Shown piece after piece: positions 30,710 to 40,307 of a stretch of 64,000 nucleotides of DNA. The position numbers and the translations under genes were made by a program. The notes under the pieces were generated by a model, which worked only from the letters and a program-made list of their open reading frames with translations, was not told the origin of the DNA and searched no databases. Where the stretch lies: NCBI RefSeq assembly GCF_013343715.1, contig NZ_JABUNR010000008.1, positions 146,801 through 210,800 on the forward strand. Reading direction: 5' to 3'. Position 1 is the first letter of the stretch, and each line of letters opens with the position of its first letter. The DNA is from Mesobacillus harenae (lineage in GTDB: Bacteria > Bacillota > Bacilli > Bacillales > Cytobacillaceae).

Positions 30710-30891
30710 GGCTCTGTTAAAGAACATTGTTGATTTTTAGCAGTGTTGATTGAAGTGAAGGCGATCGACTCCTGCGGGAGCAGCGGTATAGGGGAGACCC
30801 CACAGGTGCTTCAGCACCGAGGAGGCTTCCCGACCGCCTCGCGGAAAGCGAGCGCCTGGAACGAAAATCAACAGCTAAGCTTAACAGAGCT
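30710..30891. repeat. Dispersed repeat family 1, copy B (most intact)
   Basis: This 182-bp element begins GGCTCTGTTAAAGAACATTG and ends TTAACAGAGC. Near-terminal TTGATTTTTAGC and GAAAATCAACAGCT are also inverted. The centre is G+C rich, with CTCCTGCGGGAGCAG, CCGAGGAGG and CGCGGAAAGCGAGCG, which can fold into hairpins. Confidence 0.8.
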
Positions 30892-30979
30892 AAATTAATA
30901 ATAACTGTGACAAGTGACTATACCAGCTAACATGAAATAAATAGGATATATAATGTAAACACTTAAAGGAGGTATTTCT

Positions 30980-31093
30980 ATGAGTGCTGGATATGGAGGC
31001 GGTTTTGCCCTAATCGTCGTGCTGTTTATTTTATTGATTGTAGTTGGCTCAGCTTATGTAGGGGGCGGGTACGCTGGAGGTTACGGCTACTAA
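30980..31093 (+). CDS. YjcZ family small sporulation protein
   Basis: The 37-residue product has a glycine-rich start ([10 protein letters not shown]), one membrane segment ([16 protein letters not shown]) and a [10 protein letters not shown] tail. That is the hallmark of the YjcZ family of Bacillus spore membrane peptides. AAAGGAGG precedes the ATG, and a terminator follows. In relatives these genes are transcribed late in sporulation. Confidence 0.88.
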   Translation: MSAGYGGGFALIVVLFILLIVVGSAYVGGGYAGGYGY

Positions 31094-31111
31094 ACTTTAA
31101 ACTCTAATATA

Positions 31112-31140
31112 AAAGCCGGGGGTCCGCCTCCGGCTTATTT
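31112..31140 (+). terminator. Rho-independent terminator
   Basis: AAGCCGGGGG/CCTCCGGCTT stem after the yjcZ-like gene. Confidence 0.75.
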
Positions 31141-31191
31141 GCTATGGATTATTATCCCTAGATGACAAAAAGCGTTTTTTTTAATGTTTTC

Positions 31192-31893
31192 TTACTCAAT
31201 ATTACAATATTCAATGGGACAATTTTCACAATCAATTTTCTTTTTTAAATAAGTTAAATCGTGGATGACTATTTTTTTTCTTTCAATTGAAATTATACCC
31301 TCATCACGCAGCTCTCCAAGCATCCTGCTGACACTCTCCCGAGCAGTCCCGCAATAATTCGCTAAATCTTGATTAGTAAGAGGGGTGCTTATACAAATGC
31401 CATTCTCACTTATGACCCCATAGCTGTTGCTAAGCCGGATTAATGTGGAATATAAGGCGCCTTTTTTCCCATGCAGGACAAGGTCCCTGAACTTTGTAAT
31501 GGTTTTTCGGATATGGTCATTCATCCATTTGAAAAATTCATATGCCAGCTGGCTATTATTAAAGATCAGGCGCTCCAGATCATCTATATTTACAGCAGCA
31601 GCTTCTCCGCTCTCTATTGCTTTTGCATTGAACATGTATTTTGGATCGGCGGTGAATAACGTTAGTTCTCCTACAATATCATTACCGCTGCATAATCGAA
31701 GGAACAATTCTTTACCTTCTGCATTCATTTTAGAGACCTGGACTTTCCCTGACAGGATAATGAACATTTCCTTCGCAGGCTGTCCTTCCTGAAAAAGGTA
31801 GGATCCTTTTTTGAAGCTGACTGTTCGTTCTGCGGACCGCAAAAGCTCACTCAATTCTTGAGTAAGAGAGTTTTTGTATTCCTGCAATGCCAT
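31192..31893 (-). CDS. fnr: Fnr anaerobic regulator (Bacillus type)
   Basis: This 233-residue Crp/Fnr protein binds TGTGA-N6-TCACA-type boxes when its [4Fe-4S] cluster is intact, i.e. without oxygen. It has a cyclic-nucleotide-type beta barrel (residues 25-115) and a winged helix with LTNQDLANYCGTARESVSRML. The C-terminus reads CENCPIEYC, i.e. CX2CX4C at Cys222, 225 and 230, which is the cluster site of Bacillus Fnr. E. coli Fnr has its Cys at the N-terminus. Asp137 in the RDL stretch is a candidate fourth ligand. It is divergent from napA and likely controls nap and pflBA. Confidence 0.93.
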   Translation of the reverse strand: MALQEYKNSLTQELSELLRSAERTVSFKKGSYLFQEGQPAKEMFIILSGKVQVSKMNAEGKELFLRLCSGNDIVGELTLFTADPKYMFNAKAIESGEAAAVNIDDLERLIFNNSQLAYEFFKWMNDHIRKTITKFRDLVLHGKKGALYSTLIRLSNSYGVISENGICISTPLTNQDLANYCGTARESVSRMLGELRDEGIISIERKKIVIHDLTYLKKKIDCENCPIEYCNIE

Positions 31894-32032
31894 TTAGTCT
31901 CCGCCCTTTCTACGTAATTTTCTCGTTTATTTCTATTTAAAAGAAATCTTATCACTAGGTCAATAGAGATAATGTGAACGTTTTTCCCTTTAAGGACAAT
32001 TAAATATGTAGGAGTGATGAACTTTAGTTTCC

Positions 32033-32048
32033 TGTGGGAAAAGTCACT
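32033..32048 (+). promoter_or_regulatory. Fnr-type box upstream of napA
   Basis: TGTGGGAAAAGTCACT fits TGTGA-N6-TCACA with one mismatch in each half. Its centre is 33 bp upstream of TAGGAT (32071-32076), a candidate -10. That puts it near -41.5, the same geometry as the pfl box. Transcription would start near 32082. Confidence 0.6.
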
Positions 32049-32082
32049 GCCTAAATCGACTCCAAAGTTCTAGGATAGAAGT

Positions 32083-32270
32083 ATAGAATCTTTTAGTCTC
32101 AAATTAACCGTAGCAGGGGGAAAAGTGTTGTATTTCGGCTGGAACTCAGTCTCTAGCTTTCCAATCAACGCAGCCGCTAATTCAGCCGTGAACTTTAATA
32201 CAAGTTTAATTTTAAAAAGGCTTTTGTACTGGCACTATTTATTTCTCACATTAAGGGAGGAAAATTAAAA
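32083..32270 (+). other. Long untranslated leader of napA
   Basis: If transcription starts near 32082, the napA leader is about 190 nt. It contains short complementary segments (GCCGCTAATTCAGCCG, GGCTGGAACTCAGTCTCTAGC). I cannot match it to a riboswitch I know. Confidence 0.3.
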
Positions 32271-34811
32271 ATGGAATTATCAAGAAGAACTTTGCTAAAA
32301 GCAACGGCTGTTTCAGCGGCAATGGCGATGGCAGGCTGCAAGTCGAAGGATGCAGTACAGGGAGCCGTTAATGCAAACACGATGGCTGCTGTTGAACCAG
32401 ATGAGTGGAAGGCTTCAGTTTGCCGTTTTTGCGGTACAGGATGTGGGGTGCTTGTTGGAATTAAAGACGGCAAAGTTGTAGCAACTAAAGGTGATCCTGA
32501 AAATCGTTCGAACAAGGGGCTAAATTGTATTAAGGGCTACTACATAGGAAAAATTTTATTCGGAAAGGACAGGCTGACAAAACCCCTTATACGCGAGGAT
32601 AAAAGCAAAAAGGGAACAATGGACGGATTTCGTGAGGCAACCTGGGATGAAGCTCTTACACTTGTAGCAAGCAAGCTGAAGGAAGCACATGAAACAGATC
32701 CAAAATCGATTGCATTCTGGGGCTCGGGGCAGCAGACGATTATGGAAGGGTATGCATCCGTTAAGCTATGGAAAGCAGGACTCTTAAATAACAATATTGA
32801 TCCTAATGCCCGTCTCTGTATGGCAAGTGCAGTTGCAGGGTTTATGACTACGTTCCAGTCGGATGAACCTATGGGATCATACCGTGATCTTGATGAGGCT
32901 GATGTATTTGTCACATGGGGAGCGAATATGGCAGAAATGCATCCTGTATTGTATTCCCGTCTAACCGCAAGAAAGCTCTCTGCAGTAGGGACTGTTCATT
33001 ATGATCTTACTACAAGGCGTTCAAGAACTTCCGAAACCGCTGATGTAATAATGGAATTCAGGCCACAAACTGACCTGGCAATTGCAAATGCAATAGCTAA
33101 TTTCCTGATTCAAAATGAGTTATATGATAAAAAATTTGTAAATGAACATGTCCAATTTAAAGCGGGAACGGAAAATCTGGGGCATACCTATGAAGATAAC
33201 TACGAGGCAACTGAGATAGGTAAAACAGCAGACTTGGATTGGAATATATCTTTTGATGAATATAAGAAGATGGTCAGCTTTTACACATTGGAAAAAGCAG
33301 CAGAGATCTCGGGAGTTGCTGCAAAGGATATAGAGGCACTGGCAAAAGAATTTGCCGATCCAAACCGCAAAATCATGTCTTTATGGACTATGGGAATGAA
33401 TCAGCATACCAGAGGTACCTGGATCAACAATCTAGTTTATAATCTTCATTTACTAACCGGGAAAATCAGCAAGCCTGGTAATGGACCGTTTTCGCTGACT
33501 GGACAGCCTAGTGCCTGTGGGACTGCAAGGGAGGTTGGAGTTTTCTCTCATAGGCTTCCGTCAGATTTGGTTGTTAAAAATCCGGAACATCGGCGTTATA
33601 CAGAACTAATATGGAATCTGCCAAAGGGCTACCTGGATCCAATAGAAAACCCAGGCTATCATACAGTCAAAATGTTCCGTGAATTAGGAAATGGCAATGT
33701 TAAATTCCTATGGAGCATGTCCAATAACTGGGGACAGACCATGCCTAAATTAAACCGGTTCAGGGGCAATGATAAAGATGGAAAGGGTGTTATTGACGGC
33801 TTTATTGTCGTTTCTGAGGTTTATCCAACCCGTTCGACGGAACTGGCTGATGTTGTATTTCCAGCAGCAATGTGGGTAGAGCGCGAAGGGCAATTTGGTA
33901 ATGCAGAGCGTAGGACTAGCATATTTGAAAAATGTGTAGACGCACCCGGAGAGGCAAAATGGGACCTATGGGTGATCGTGCAAGTTGCCAAACGTGTACT
34001 TGAAGGAAAAACGATTGGTGACAAACCAGCATTTGAAGTTTTATTTGGAAGTATATGGGATAAAACGAAGAATGACATGATTGAGGATCAGCGTCAGGTT
34101 AATAAAATACTGTGGGATGAATATCGTTCCTTTACAAATCCTCATGAGCATCCTAATCAAGAAGTGCAGGAGTTAGGATTTAAACTTAAGCTGAAAGCGA
34201 AGCAAATGGCTCCATATGAAGAATATATAAAGCAGCATGGCATTTGTTGGCCTGTCCGCAATGTAAACGGCGCTTGGGTAGAAACAAGCTGGCGCTACGC
34301 CAATGGAAAGCAAGCTGATGGATTTGACCAAATTGGGGTAGAAGAGTTTGGTAAAGCTGGAAAGTACGACAATATCGATTTTTACAAGTCTACCGACCAC
34401 CGTCCGACCGTCTTTTTCAGGCCTTTCGAGGACGCAGCTGAAATTCCTGATAAAGAATATCCATTCTGGCTGAATACAGGGCGGGTCCTTGAACATTGGC
34501 ATAGCGGTACTATGACAAGAAGAGTTCCAGAACTTCACAAAGCTGTACCAGAAGCTTTATGTGAAATCCATCCAGATGACGCAATGGCATTGGGAGTTGT
34601 AACAGGCAACATGGTTAAGGTAGTTTCAAGACGAGGGGAAGTCACGGTAAAGGCTACTACAAAAGGGCGGGGGAACCCTCCGAAAGGTATGGTATATGTA
34701 CCTTTTTTCGCAGAAGAAACGTTAATTAACCTAGTGACTCTGGACGCATATTGTCCAATATCTAAACAGCCAGACTTTAAAAAATGCGCTGTAAAAGTTG
34801 AAAGAGTATAA
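32271..34811 (+). CDS. napA: Periplasmic-type nitrate reductase catalytic subunit NapA
   Basis: NapA reduces nitrate to nitrite outside the membrane with a bis-MGD molybdenum centre and one [4Fe-4S] cluster. The 846 residues start with a twin-arginine signal (LSRRTLLKA) that ends in AGC, a possible lipobox. The cluster ligands are Cys51, 54, 58 and 86 (CX2CX3CX27C). The Mo ligand is Cys183 in [11 protein letters not shown]. The C-terminal molybdopterin dinucleotide domain is complete ([16 protein letters not shown]). GGGAGG precedes the ATG. It leads the napA-napB-napD-iron-sulfur operon. Confidence 0.95.
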   Translation: MELSRRTLLKATAVSAAMAMAGCKSKDAVQGAVNANTMAAVEPDEWKASVCRFCGTGCGVLVGIKDGKVVATKGDPENRSNKGLNCIKGYYIGKILFGKDRLTKPLIREDKSKKGTMDGFREATWDEALTLVASKLKEAHETDPKSIAFWGSGQQTIMEGYASVKLWKAGLLNNNIDPNARLCMASAVAGFMTTFQSDEPMGSYRDLDEADVFVTWGANMAEMHPVLYSRLTARKLSAVGTVHYDLTTRRSRTSETADVIMEFRPQTDLAIANAIANFLIQNELYDKKFVNEHVQFKAGTENLGHTYEDNYEATEIGKTADLDWNISFDEYKKMVSFYTLEKAAEISGVAAKDIEALAKEFADPNRKIMSLWTMGMNQHTRGTWINNLVYNLHLLTGKISKPGNGPFSLTGQPSACGTAREVGVFSHRLPSDLVVKNPEHRRYTELIWNLPKGYLDPIENPGYHTVKMFRELGNGNVKFLWSMSNNWGQTMPKLNRFRGNDKDGKGVIDGFIVVSEVYPTRSTELADVVFPAAMWVEREGQFGNAERRTSIFEKCVDAPGEAKWDLWVIVQVAKRVLEGKTIGDKPAFEVLFGSIWDKTKNDMIEDQRQVNKILWDEYRSFTNPHEHPNQEVQELGFKLKLKAKQMAPYEEYIKQHGICWPVRNVNGAWVETSWRYANGKQADGFDQIGVEEFGKAGKYDNIDFYKSTDHRPTVFFRPFEDAAEIPDKEYPFWLNTGRVLEHWHSGTMTRRVPELHKAVPEALCEIHPDDAMALGVVTGNMVKVVSRRGEVTVKATTKGRGNPPKGMVYVPFFAEETLINLVTLDAYCPISKQPDFKKCAVKVERV

Positions 34812-34826
34812 ATGGGGGGTTAGGTA

Positions 34827-35234
34827 ATGAAGAAGGAATATTTATTTCTGGCTGGATTTATTATTGTACTTGCAGCGGCTATACTGGTGTCCAATGATTT
34901 TCAATCTGATCAAACGACAACTGAAAAACCTCCTGCAGCTGAGGCTACTGAACAGGAAGTTCTCGTTCAATTGACGGAAGAGGGAAGGGAAGATGCCTCA
35001 ACAATGGGCCTTATTGGGGCACCGCCATTACAACATGTGAGTCATATTGACCGCTGGAATCCTGAATTGCGCCATGAAAGTTGCTTGACTTGTCATGCTG
35101 ATGTTTCAACAGGTGCTCCTTCCCCGCCGGCCGACCATTATTATGATGAAGATGTAAAAGGAAACGTTTTTAGAGACAATTGCATTCAATGTCATGCAGA
35201 GCAAAGTGCTGTAAAGACGACATGGAAGAACTAG
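34827..35234 (+). CDS. napB: Diheme cytochrome NapB-like electron transfer subunit
   Basis: This 135-residue protein has an N-terminal hydrophobic segment (residues 5-21) that can act as a membrane anchor. It has two c-type heme sites, CLTCH (Cys86) and CIQCH (Cys119). Axial His candidates lie in QHVSHID and in DHYYDED. The GAPPLQHVSHIDRW stretch is typical of NapB. It passes electrons to NapA. GGGGGG precedes the ATG, 15 bp after napA. Confidence 0.92.
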   Translation: MKKEYLFLAGFIIVLAAAILVSNDFQSDQTTTEKPPAAEATEQEVLVQLTEEGREDASTMGLIGAPPLQHVSHIDRWNPELRHESCLTCHADVSTGAPSPPADHYYDEDVKGNVFRDNCIQCHAEQSAVKTTWKN

Positions 35235-35298
35235 AAGAGGTTGATTGATCTGATCTCAAGTAAAAAGGCAGAACGATTCTGTGTTAGGAGGGGTAAAA

Positions 35299-35565
35299 AT
35301 GGTTATTTCTGGAATATATATTAAGACTATCCCCGGTGCTGCCAATTTGGCTGCAGAGGAGCTCGGACAGGTTAATGGAGTTGAAGTTCATTTTATTGAA
35401 CCCTCTGAAAATAAAATTGTCATTACACTGGAAACTGACACAGTTGACAGAAGCTATCGGACAGCAGAAGGCTTCAAGGATATCAGTGGAATACTTGCGA
35501 TATGTCTTGTTTATACCAATTTCGAAGACGAACCGGCTTATCAGAATGGGACAATAACCCAATGA
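35299..35565 (+). CDS. napD: NapD-type Tat chaperone of NapA
   Basis: NapD binds the NapA twin-arginine signal and guards export until the cofactor is in place. The 88 residues have the small ferredoxin-like fold pattern (SGIYIKTIPG, then VEVHFIEPSENKIVITLE). The ATG at 35299 follows AGGAGGGG. The longer frame from 35281 includes that site. The stop overlaps the next ATG (ATGA), so coupling is tight. Confidence 0.85.
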   Translation: MVISGIYIKTIPGAANLAAEELGQVNGVEVHFIEPSENKIVITLETDTVDRSYRTAEGFKDISGILAICLVYTNFEDEPAYQNGTITQ

Positions 35566-36116
35566 CTGAAGAGCTTACCCGCAGAGCGTACCTCTCTTTG
35601 AATTTGAGTGCAGCTGTTGGATTTCTAGGAAATCTTATCGCCCCTCAGCTCCAGATGGAAAGGAACTTTTTTAGGCCCCCAGGTGCTTTAGATGAATTGG
35701 AGTTTCTAACATCCTGTACAAGATGCAATTCTTGTGTGGAGGCTTGTCCGGAAAAAAGTATTTCCTTATTTACAAGTAGCAATGGGACAAAACTGATGAA
35801 CACACCCTTTCTGGAACCGAACTTGTCTCCTTGTACGTATTGTGGAAAATGTAGGGACGTTTGTCCAACAGAAGCCTTGAGCAAAATAGGGCTTAAATTC
35901 AATTATGCTATTGGTCATGCAAGGATCAACAACAACAGTTGTATTGCCCTTAAAGGTGTAATATGTGATTATTGTGAGCAATCTTGTCCCATCGAAGGGG
36001 CTTTGGTTTTTCAAAAGGGTAAACCAGTTATCAGTGAGAATCTATGTAATGGGTGTGGGATTTGTGTAGCTCACTGTATATCAGAAGATAAAGGGATTTT
36101 TATAACTTTGCCTTAA
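35562..36116 (+). CDS. NapF/NapG-like [4Fe-4S] protein
   Basis: The 184-residue protein has four cysteine groups: CTRCNSCVEACP, CTYCGKCRDVCP, CDYCEQSCP and CNGCGICVAHC. It is a multicluster ferredoxin. The N-terminus reads TRRAYLSLNLSAAVGF, a twin-arginine-like stretch before a hydrophobic segment, which favours an exported NapG-like protein over cytoplasmic NapF. The start overlaps the napD stop by 4 bp. It probably links the quinol pool or maturation to NapAB. No NapC or NapH is present. Confidence 0.8.
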   Translation: MTEELTRRAYLSLNLSAAVGFLGNLIAPQLQMERNFFRPPGALDELEFLTSCTRCNSCVEACPEKSISLFTSSNGTKLMNTPFLEPNLSPCTYCGKCRDVCPTEALSKIGLKFNYAIGHARINNNSCIALKGVICDYCEQSCPIEGALVFQKGKPVISENLCNGCGICVAHCISEDKGIFITLP

Positions 36117-36162
36117 GTTTGTTTGCAAGAGAAAACATTTTACAGGTGCGTCATCATAATAA

Positions 36163-36197
36163 CGCCTATTCAATTAATTTGGATGGGTGTTTTTTAT
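36163..36197 (+). terminator. Probable terminator of the nap operon
   Basis: AACGCCTA and TGGGTGTT can pair (with G-U) and are followed by TTTTTTAT. Confidence 0.5.
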
Positions 36198-36278
36198 ATT
36201 CCAGAAAGATTGATTATTATTGGGAAATCCTATACGTTGTGTGGTCTAATCAAACCATTTCTTAGATTAGGGATAAAA

Positions 36279-36308
36279 AGATGACCCCTGTATAATCAGA
36301 GATCATCT
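36279..36308 (-). terminator. Probable terminator of the XapX gene
   Basis: AGATGA-CCC-CTG and CAG-AGA-TCATCT form an interrupted stem, with a T run on the minus strand. Confidence 0.5.
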
Positions 36309-36381
36309 ATTAAAAGATGCATAGGTTATTTAAAAAATAGCTTTTAGAAGGATATAGTTGATAAATCCTGAAGTCTTCGTT

Positions 36382-36546
36382 TTAAAATTTACTTAAAATC
36401 CAGTCCCCAACTACCCCGCCTAGATACACGCCGACAATACCTAAAACACCAGCTAACACAGGTGGAGCTGGAAGAGGCAGTCTGAAAAATTTAAACAATA
36501 TGCCGACCATTAAACCAGCAATTACTGCTAGAATTAACTCTCTCAT
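36382..36546 (-). CDS. XapX domain small membrane protein, 54 aa
   Basis: The product has two hydrophobic segments and the typical FRLPLPAPPVLAGVLGIVGVYLG core of XapX-domain proteins (DUF1427). Function is unknown. In other bacteria the domain is linked to purine transport genes, but no such gene is adjacent. The start is taken at 36546, with a purine-rich stretch upstream. The downstream hairpin is its likely terminator. Confidence 0.8.
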   Translation of the reverse strand: MRELILAVIAGLMVGILFKFFRLPLPAPPVLAGVLGIVGVYLGGVVGDWILSKF

Positions 36547-36870
36547 AAGTACAAGTACACCGCCTTTAAATTAATTGGGTGACACTATATTTGTGTCCTA
36601 TGTATTCTTTTTTATTCCCTCTACACAGCTGGCCAGGTCAACAGACGTCAGACGACCTGAAGCAGATATTTATTTTAGCATGAAAGCATCAACCTAATAA
36701 AGGAGTTTTTTATTGGAGTAGTATTCGAGTCGGCTACTATTGGTATACGTGCTTAATTTTTAATCATGATTCAACTACTTTCATGGGAATTAATTTTTAA
36801 AGATTAATCCTCTGTGTTTAAATAATGTTAAAATAGGAATTCAGGAAAAATACGGTCGGAGGTTCTTTAG
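36547..36870. other. Intergenic region, no gene seen
   Basis: 324 bp between XapX and the MFS gene. A TAAAAT -10-like box lies near 36828. No stable structure was noticed. Confidence 0.4.
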
Positions 36871-38058
36871 ATGGAACAGCTTGAAAGAAAACGTATTATC
36901 GGGCTTCAGGGATTTTACCTATTTGCATTTTTTGGATTCGGTGGTTTGTTCCCTCTATTAAGTGTTTATTTAAGCGATGTTGAGAATCTAAACGGCTATC
37001 AAATTGGCGTTGTAATGTCAATAAGTCCTATAATAATGATTTTTTTTCAGCCAATATGGGGAATATTGGCAGATGTCACCAATTCACCAAAAAAACTGCT
37101 TACGCTCGCAACATTTTTAACAGGGATATTTGGCCTGGGCTTTTTGTTTTTTGGTGATTATTATTGGTTTATTGCAATAGCAATTCTTGTTGCTATTTTT
37201 CAAAGTGCTATTATCCCGCTGTCAGACAGTATTTCACTAAGATATACTAGCAGGGTAGGTGTGAATTATGGCAACATCAGACTTTTTGGTTCGCTCGGAT
37301 TTGGAATGGCAGTGTTTATTATGGGAAGGCTGTCAGAGCAGAATCCATCCGTTATTTTCTATGGGTTCTTTATAACATTAACTTTAGCCTCCCTTTTGGC
37401 ATTCTGGCTTCCGCAAGAATTGGCTGTAGAAAAGGCACAGCTGTTATCGGGAATAAAGGAGATTTTACGTATTAAGAAATTTCTTGTTTTTCTTGTTATA
37501 ACATTTTTGATATTTGGCCCAAATCTAGCTAATAATGTTTATTTTGGATTGTTTGTTGAAGATAGAGGGGGTACATATACGGGTATAGGAATTGCTTTTC
37601 TTATAGCTGTTCTTTCTGAGGTGCCTTTTATGCGTGTTGCTGGGGCCTGGATACGGCGCCTTGGTCTTTTGCAAGTTGCTGCAATTGCCGGTGTAGTATC
37701 CCTGTTACGGTGGCTGTTTTATTTCACAGAGCCTAGTATTGCATTGATTTATGGATCAGCAGTTATCCAAGGTTTTTCTTTAGGTCTTTTTATCCCTGCT
37801 GGACTTCAGTATATTAGGGATATAACGCCTATTAAAATGACGGCAACCGCTATTACGCTATACTCTGCAATCGGGAATGGTCTTGGTAACTGGTTCAGTA
37901 CGTTTGTTGGCGGCATCATCTTTGAAGAGATCAATATTTATGCTGTTTATTTATTTTTCGCTTTCTTAGCATTTCTAGGAGTATTATCCACATTATGGCT
38001 TCTGAAAATGGAATCACGAGAGGCAGAGGCTAGTTCTCTCGGTATGACTATCAAATAA
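36871..38058 (+). CDS. MFS family permease (MFS_1-like/nucleoside symporter type)
   Basis: The 395 residues have about twelve membrane segments in two halves. The loop between segments 2 and 3 reads PIWGILADVTNSPKK, the MFS signature. The first segment FFGFGGLFPLLSVYL is typical of the MFS_1-like group to which B. subtilis YwbF belongs. The substrate is not predictable. CGGAGG precedes the ATG. It is a single gene. Confidence 0.85.
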   Translation: MEQLERKRIIGLQGFYLFAFFGFGGLFPLLSVYLSDVENLNGYQIGVVMSISPIIMIFFQPIWGILADVTNSPKKLLTLATFLTGIFGLGFLFFGDYYWFIAIAILVAIFQSAIIPLSDSISLRYTSRVGVNYGNIRLFGSLGFGMAVFIMGRLSEQNPSVIFYGFFITLTLASLLAFWLPQELAVEKAQLLSGIKEILRIKKFLVFLVITFLIFGPNLANNVYFGLFVEDRGGTYTGIGIAFLIAVLSEVPFMRVAGAWIRRLGLLQVAAIAGVVSLLRWLFYFTEPSIALIYGSAVIQGFSLGLFIPAGLQYIRDITPIKMTATAITLYSAIGNGLGNWFSTFVGGIIFEEINIYAVYLFFAFLAFLGVLSTLWLLKMESREAEASSLGMTIK

Positions 38059-38140
38059 TAAAAAATTCGTTAAAGCTAGGTTTGATAGGCTATGCTCTTT
38101 TACGTGTCAATTTTAAAATATAAAGTCAGGATGGACAAGC

Positions 38141-38317
38141 CGCTTCTTTGTCGGAGCCTCCAGTTTGCTCGTATCTAAACGGTCGTCTTTGCTTTTCGTT
38201 GTCCAGCTCCGCCTCCCAGAAACTCGGCAAACTTCAACTCCTCCTTCAGAAGCAAAGGACGCTTCTTTGTCGGAGCCTCCAGTTTGCTTCGTTTCTAAAC
38301 GGTCGTCTTTGCTTTTT
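38141..38317. repeat. Direct repeat pair of dispersed family 2
   Basis: The 57-bp unit starting CGCTTCTTTGTCGGAGCCTC and ending GTCTTTGCTTTT occurs at 38141-38197 and 38260-38317. The copies are nearly identical. The spacer contains TGTCCAGCTCCGCCTCCCAGAA-like sequence shared with other Bacillaceae repeats. Confidence 0.8.
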
Positions 38318-38418
38318 TTATCATAATCTTTTTTTTTTGACAGATAATAAGAATGTTTGTTTTAGCTTGATTCAGGAGGAGGAGTCGCCCCATTATGGGG
38401 TTTATAGGATTTTGCTGA

Positions 38419-38553
38419 ACTTGCAAGGGTTACTTTGTAGCTGAGTTTCAAACTTTAGTTAATTATACTGGAGATGTAGATCCTCGTACTTTGATTGAGG
38501 ATGTAGTTAAAAATGCGAAGCCAGAAATTGAAGAATTGGAAAAACTGTTATAA
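38419..38553 (+). pseudogene. Probable gene remnant (C-terminal fragment)
   Basis: A frame of 44 codons without start ends in a typical charged C-terminus (DPRTLIEDVVKNAKPEIEEL). It has no upstream continuation and no ribosome binding site. Source unknown. Confidence 0.3.
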
Positions 38554-38856
38554 GAACATCGAGTTAACTGCCGCCTACCCCCCTGGCGAGCGAATGCAGG
38601 GCTAGAGCAAGTTCCTCATGGAGCTCGCTTGTGCTTGCCAACACCCTTTCAAAGGATTTAGCAGCCGGACTGGTCAGTTACAGCGGTGTTTTGGGTCAGA
38701 GTCCCAAGGGAAGGTATTGCATCCATGTACGGGCAGTTCCATAAGAAAAAAGCCCAGTATGCAATAAGGTGCCTTAAGTTATTGGAAGAAAATGGATAGC
38801 TCATTCCTTCGCCTTTCCATATACCCCCGGCAGACTGTTAACAGGGAGTGAATAAA

Positions 38857-39021
38857 ATGTCAGAACGTGGTGAATTTCAAAGCAATGAGGGTCAATATAA
38901 AATGCCTCCAAGCCTGAGAAAGAAAAGGACCTCCTCTTATCGAGTAGGCTATACTGCAAGCACAGGGAATGAAACAGGAAACAAATCTGAGCCCGGCAAA
39001 AGATCTGATTGGGAAAACTGA
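38857..39021 (+). CDS. Hypothetical small protein, 54 aa
   Basis: CAGGGAGTG precedes the ATG. The hydrophilic product is rich in Ser, Gly, Lys and Glu (SLRKKRTSSYRVGY in the middle) and probably disordered. It could be a spore protein. No family is recognised. Confidence 0.5.
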   Translation: MSERGEFQSNEGQYKMPPSLRKKRTSSYRVGYTASTGNETGNKSEPGKRSDWEN

Positions 39022-39048
39022 AATAAAAGGCTGCCATACTGCAGCCTC

Positions 39049-40080
39049 TTATTTTGCTTTAGCTACTATTCCATTATGGACCTTAATATAGCCGGACCTG
39101 AGGATATCAAGGCCATTATCATAGAGGTACAATCCCATCTGCTCAATACTCATTAATTCACGATAAGTATGATTCATCACGTCAGCCATAATTTCGTAGT
39201 AGAGCTTTGATTTAAGCTGTACGCGAGGAGTTGTCATAATGATGTACCCGCCAGGCTTCAAAAATTTCCTATGCCATTCAACTACTTCAGCTTTATGGCT
39301 GTCGGGAAAATGCTCCAGCATTCCAACACTTAGAATGATATCAAATTCCTGGCCAAACGTTAGATTTCGGATGTCATCTACAATGTAATGAATTTCAAAA
39401 TCAGACTTCCGATAAACCTTTTTGCCGCCAGTTAACTGGTTAACTCCAAGAAAAGGGTAGCTTTCAGGGAATTCCGCAAAACGTGTATCCTTACAGTAGG
39501 GGTCGTAATCAACAAAAACAGTTTCACCTCCGGGATACATGGCACTGAGCTGCATTGCTTCGTATCCTTCGGCTGCTCCTAAAAATAATATCCTTGGCTT
39601 CTGGACGTCAAGACCCTCAAAAAGAGCTCTTTTCCCGCGAGGATCCCATATCCCATCTTCCACTCGGTGGGCATAATTCCACAGTTGGATCCGCACAAAA
39701 TCGCCAAGAGCCGCCTTAGTTTCCGTTGGTTTAAACCGGGTCAAGCTGTTAAAAAATGCTTTCTTCTTTTGATCTATTTCGGCTGGGACATCTTTCACAA
39801 ACCATTCATGGAATGACCGGTTAAACATCGTCCAAGATGTATGGGCAGGAAGGTCCTGCTGATTCTCCTTTTCCCACTCCTTCTTTTCCCGTGCGAATGA
39901 AGTCACCTCATAGGGCTTCCCAATTTGAGACCAACTGAGCTGAGACCAATCACTAACCGTATTTAATTTTACAAACTTATTATATTCTTTTTCATTGTAT
40001 TCTCTTAAATCAATTCGAAAACTTGGGGTAAGTTCAGTTTCGGAAAATTCGGTAATTGTATTCCTTTCCACTTCAAGCAT
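39049..40080 (-). CDS. Class I SAM-dependent methyltransferase, 343 aa
   Basis: The C-terminal half has the methyltransferase fold: motif I ILFLGAAEGYEAMQL (about residue 164), acidic strand FVDYDPYC, then DIILSVGMLEHF and LKPGGYIIMTTPR. The N-terminal 140 residues are an extra domain, rich in Trp, Lys and Glu, which may set specificity. The substrate is unknown. The gene stands alone. The minus-strand ATG at 40080 has AGGGAG upstream. Confidence 0.82.
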   Translation of the reverse strand: MLEVERNTITEFSETELTPSFRIDLREYNEKEYNKFVKLNTVSDWSQLSWSQIGKPYEVTSFAREKKEWEKENQQDLPAHTSWTMFNRSFHEWFVKDVPAEIDQKKKAFFNSLTRFKPTETKAALGDFVRIQLWNYAHRVEDGIWDPRGKRALFEGLDVQKPRILFLGAAEGYEAMQLSAMYPGGETVFVDYDPYCKDTRFAEFPESYPFLGVNQLTGGKKVYRKSDFEIHYIVDDIRNLTFGQEFDIILSVGMLEHFPDSHKAEVVEWHRKFLKPGGYIIMTTPRVQLKSKLYYEIMADVMNHTYRELMSIEQMGLYLYDNGLDILRSGYIKVHNGIVAKAK

Positions 40081-40250
40081 GTTATCATCTCCCTGTAACG
40101 GACTTATTAACGTGATTATACATTATTTATCTAAAAATTCAAAAAATAATAAAGAAAGATAAGGTTTAATCTGTGACAACCAGTATATGCATAGAAATTT
40201 GCAGGCATATTTGCTTAAGGTAAATGACTGACAATGGATCCTACAAAAAT

Positions 40251-40285
40251 GAGAAAAAGCACAACCAAGAGTTGTGCTTTTTCTC
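40251..40285. terminator. Bidirectional terminator
   Basis: GAGAAAAAGCACAAC-N5-GTTGTGCTTTTTCTC is a 15-bp perfect stem. Confidence 0.85.
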
Positions 40286-40307
40286 ACCTATAAGGAGATT
40301 TGCCTTT

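Larger units (their letters stand above)
38059..38856. other. Repeat-rich and decayed region
   Basis: About 800 bp with no intact gene. It starts with the tandem family 2 repeat (38141-38317). Fragments of reading frames follow that look protein-like but lack starts or frame continuity (38419-38553, 38600-38800). I regard it as remnants of lost genes. Confidence 0.5.

Noticed and set aside
31970..31990. Possible Fnr box near TGTGAACGTTTTTCCC
   Set aside because: Only the left half matches. The right half is not TCACA-like at the needed spacing.
38148..38444. 98-codon frame in the repeat region
   Set aside because: It is a translation of the tandem family 2 repeat, giving a duplicated artificial peptide.
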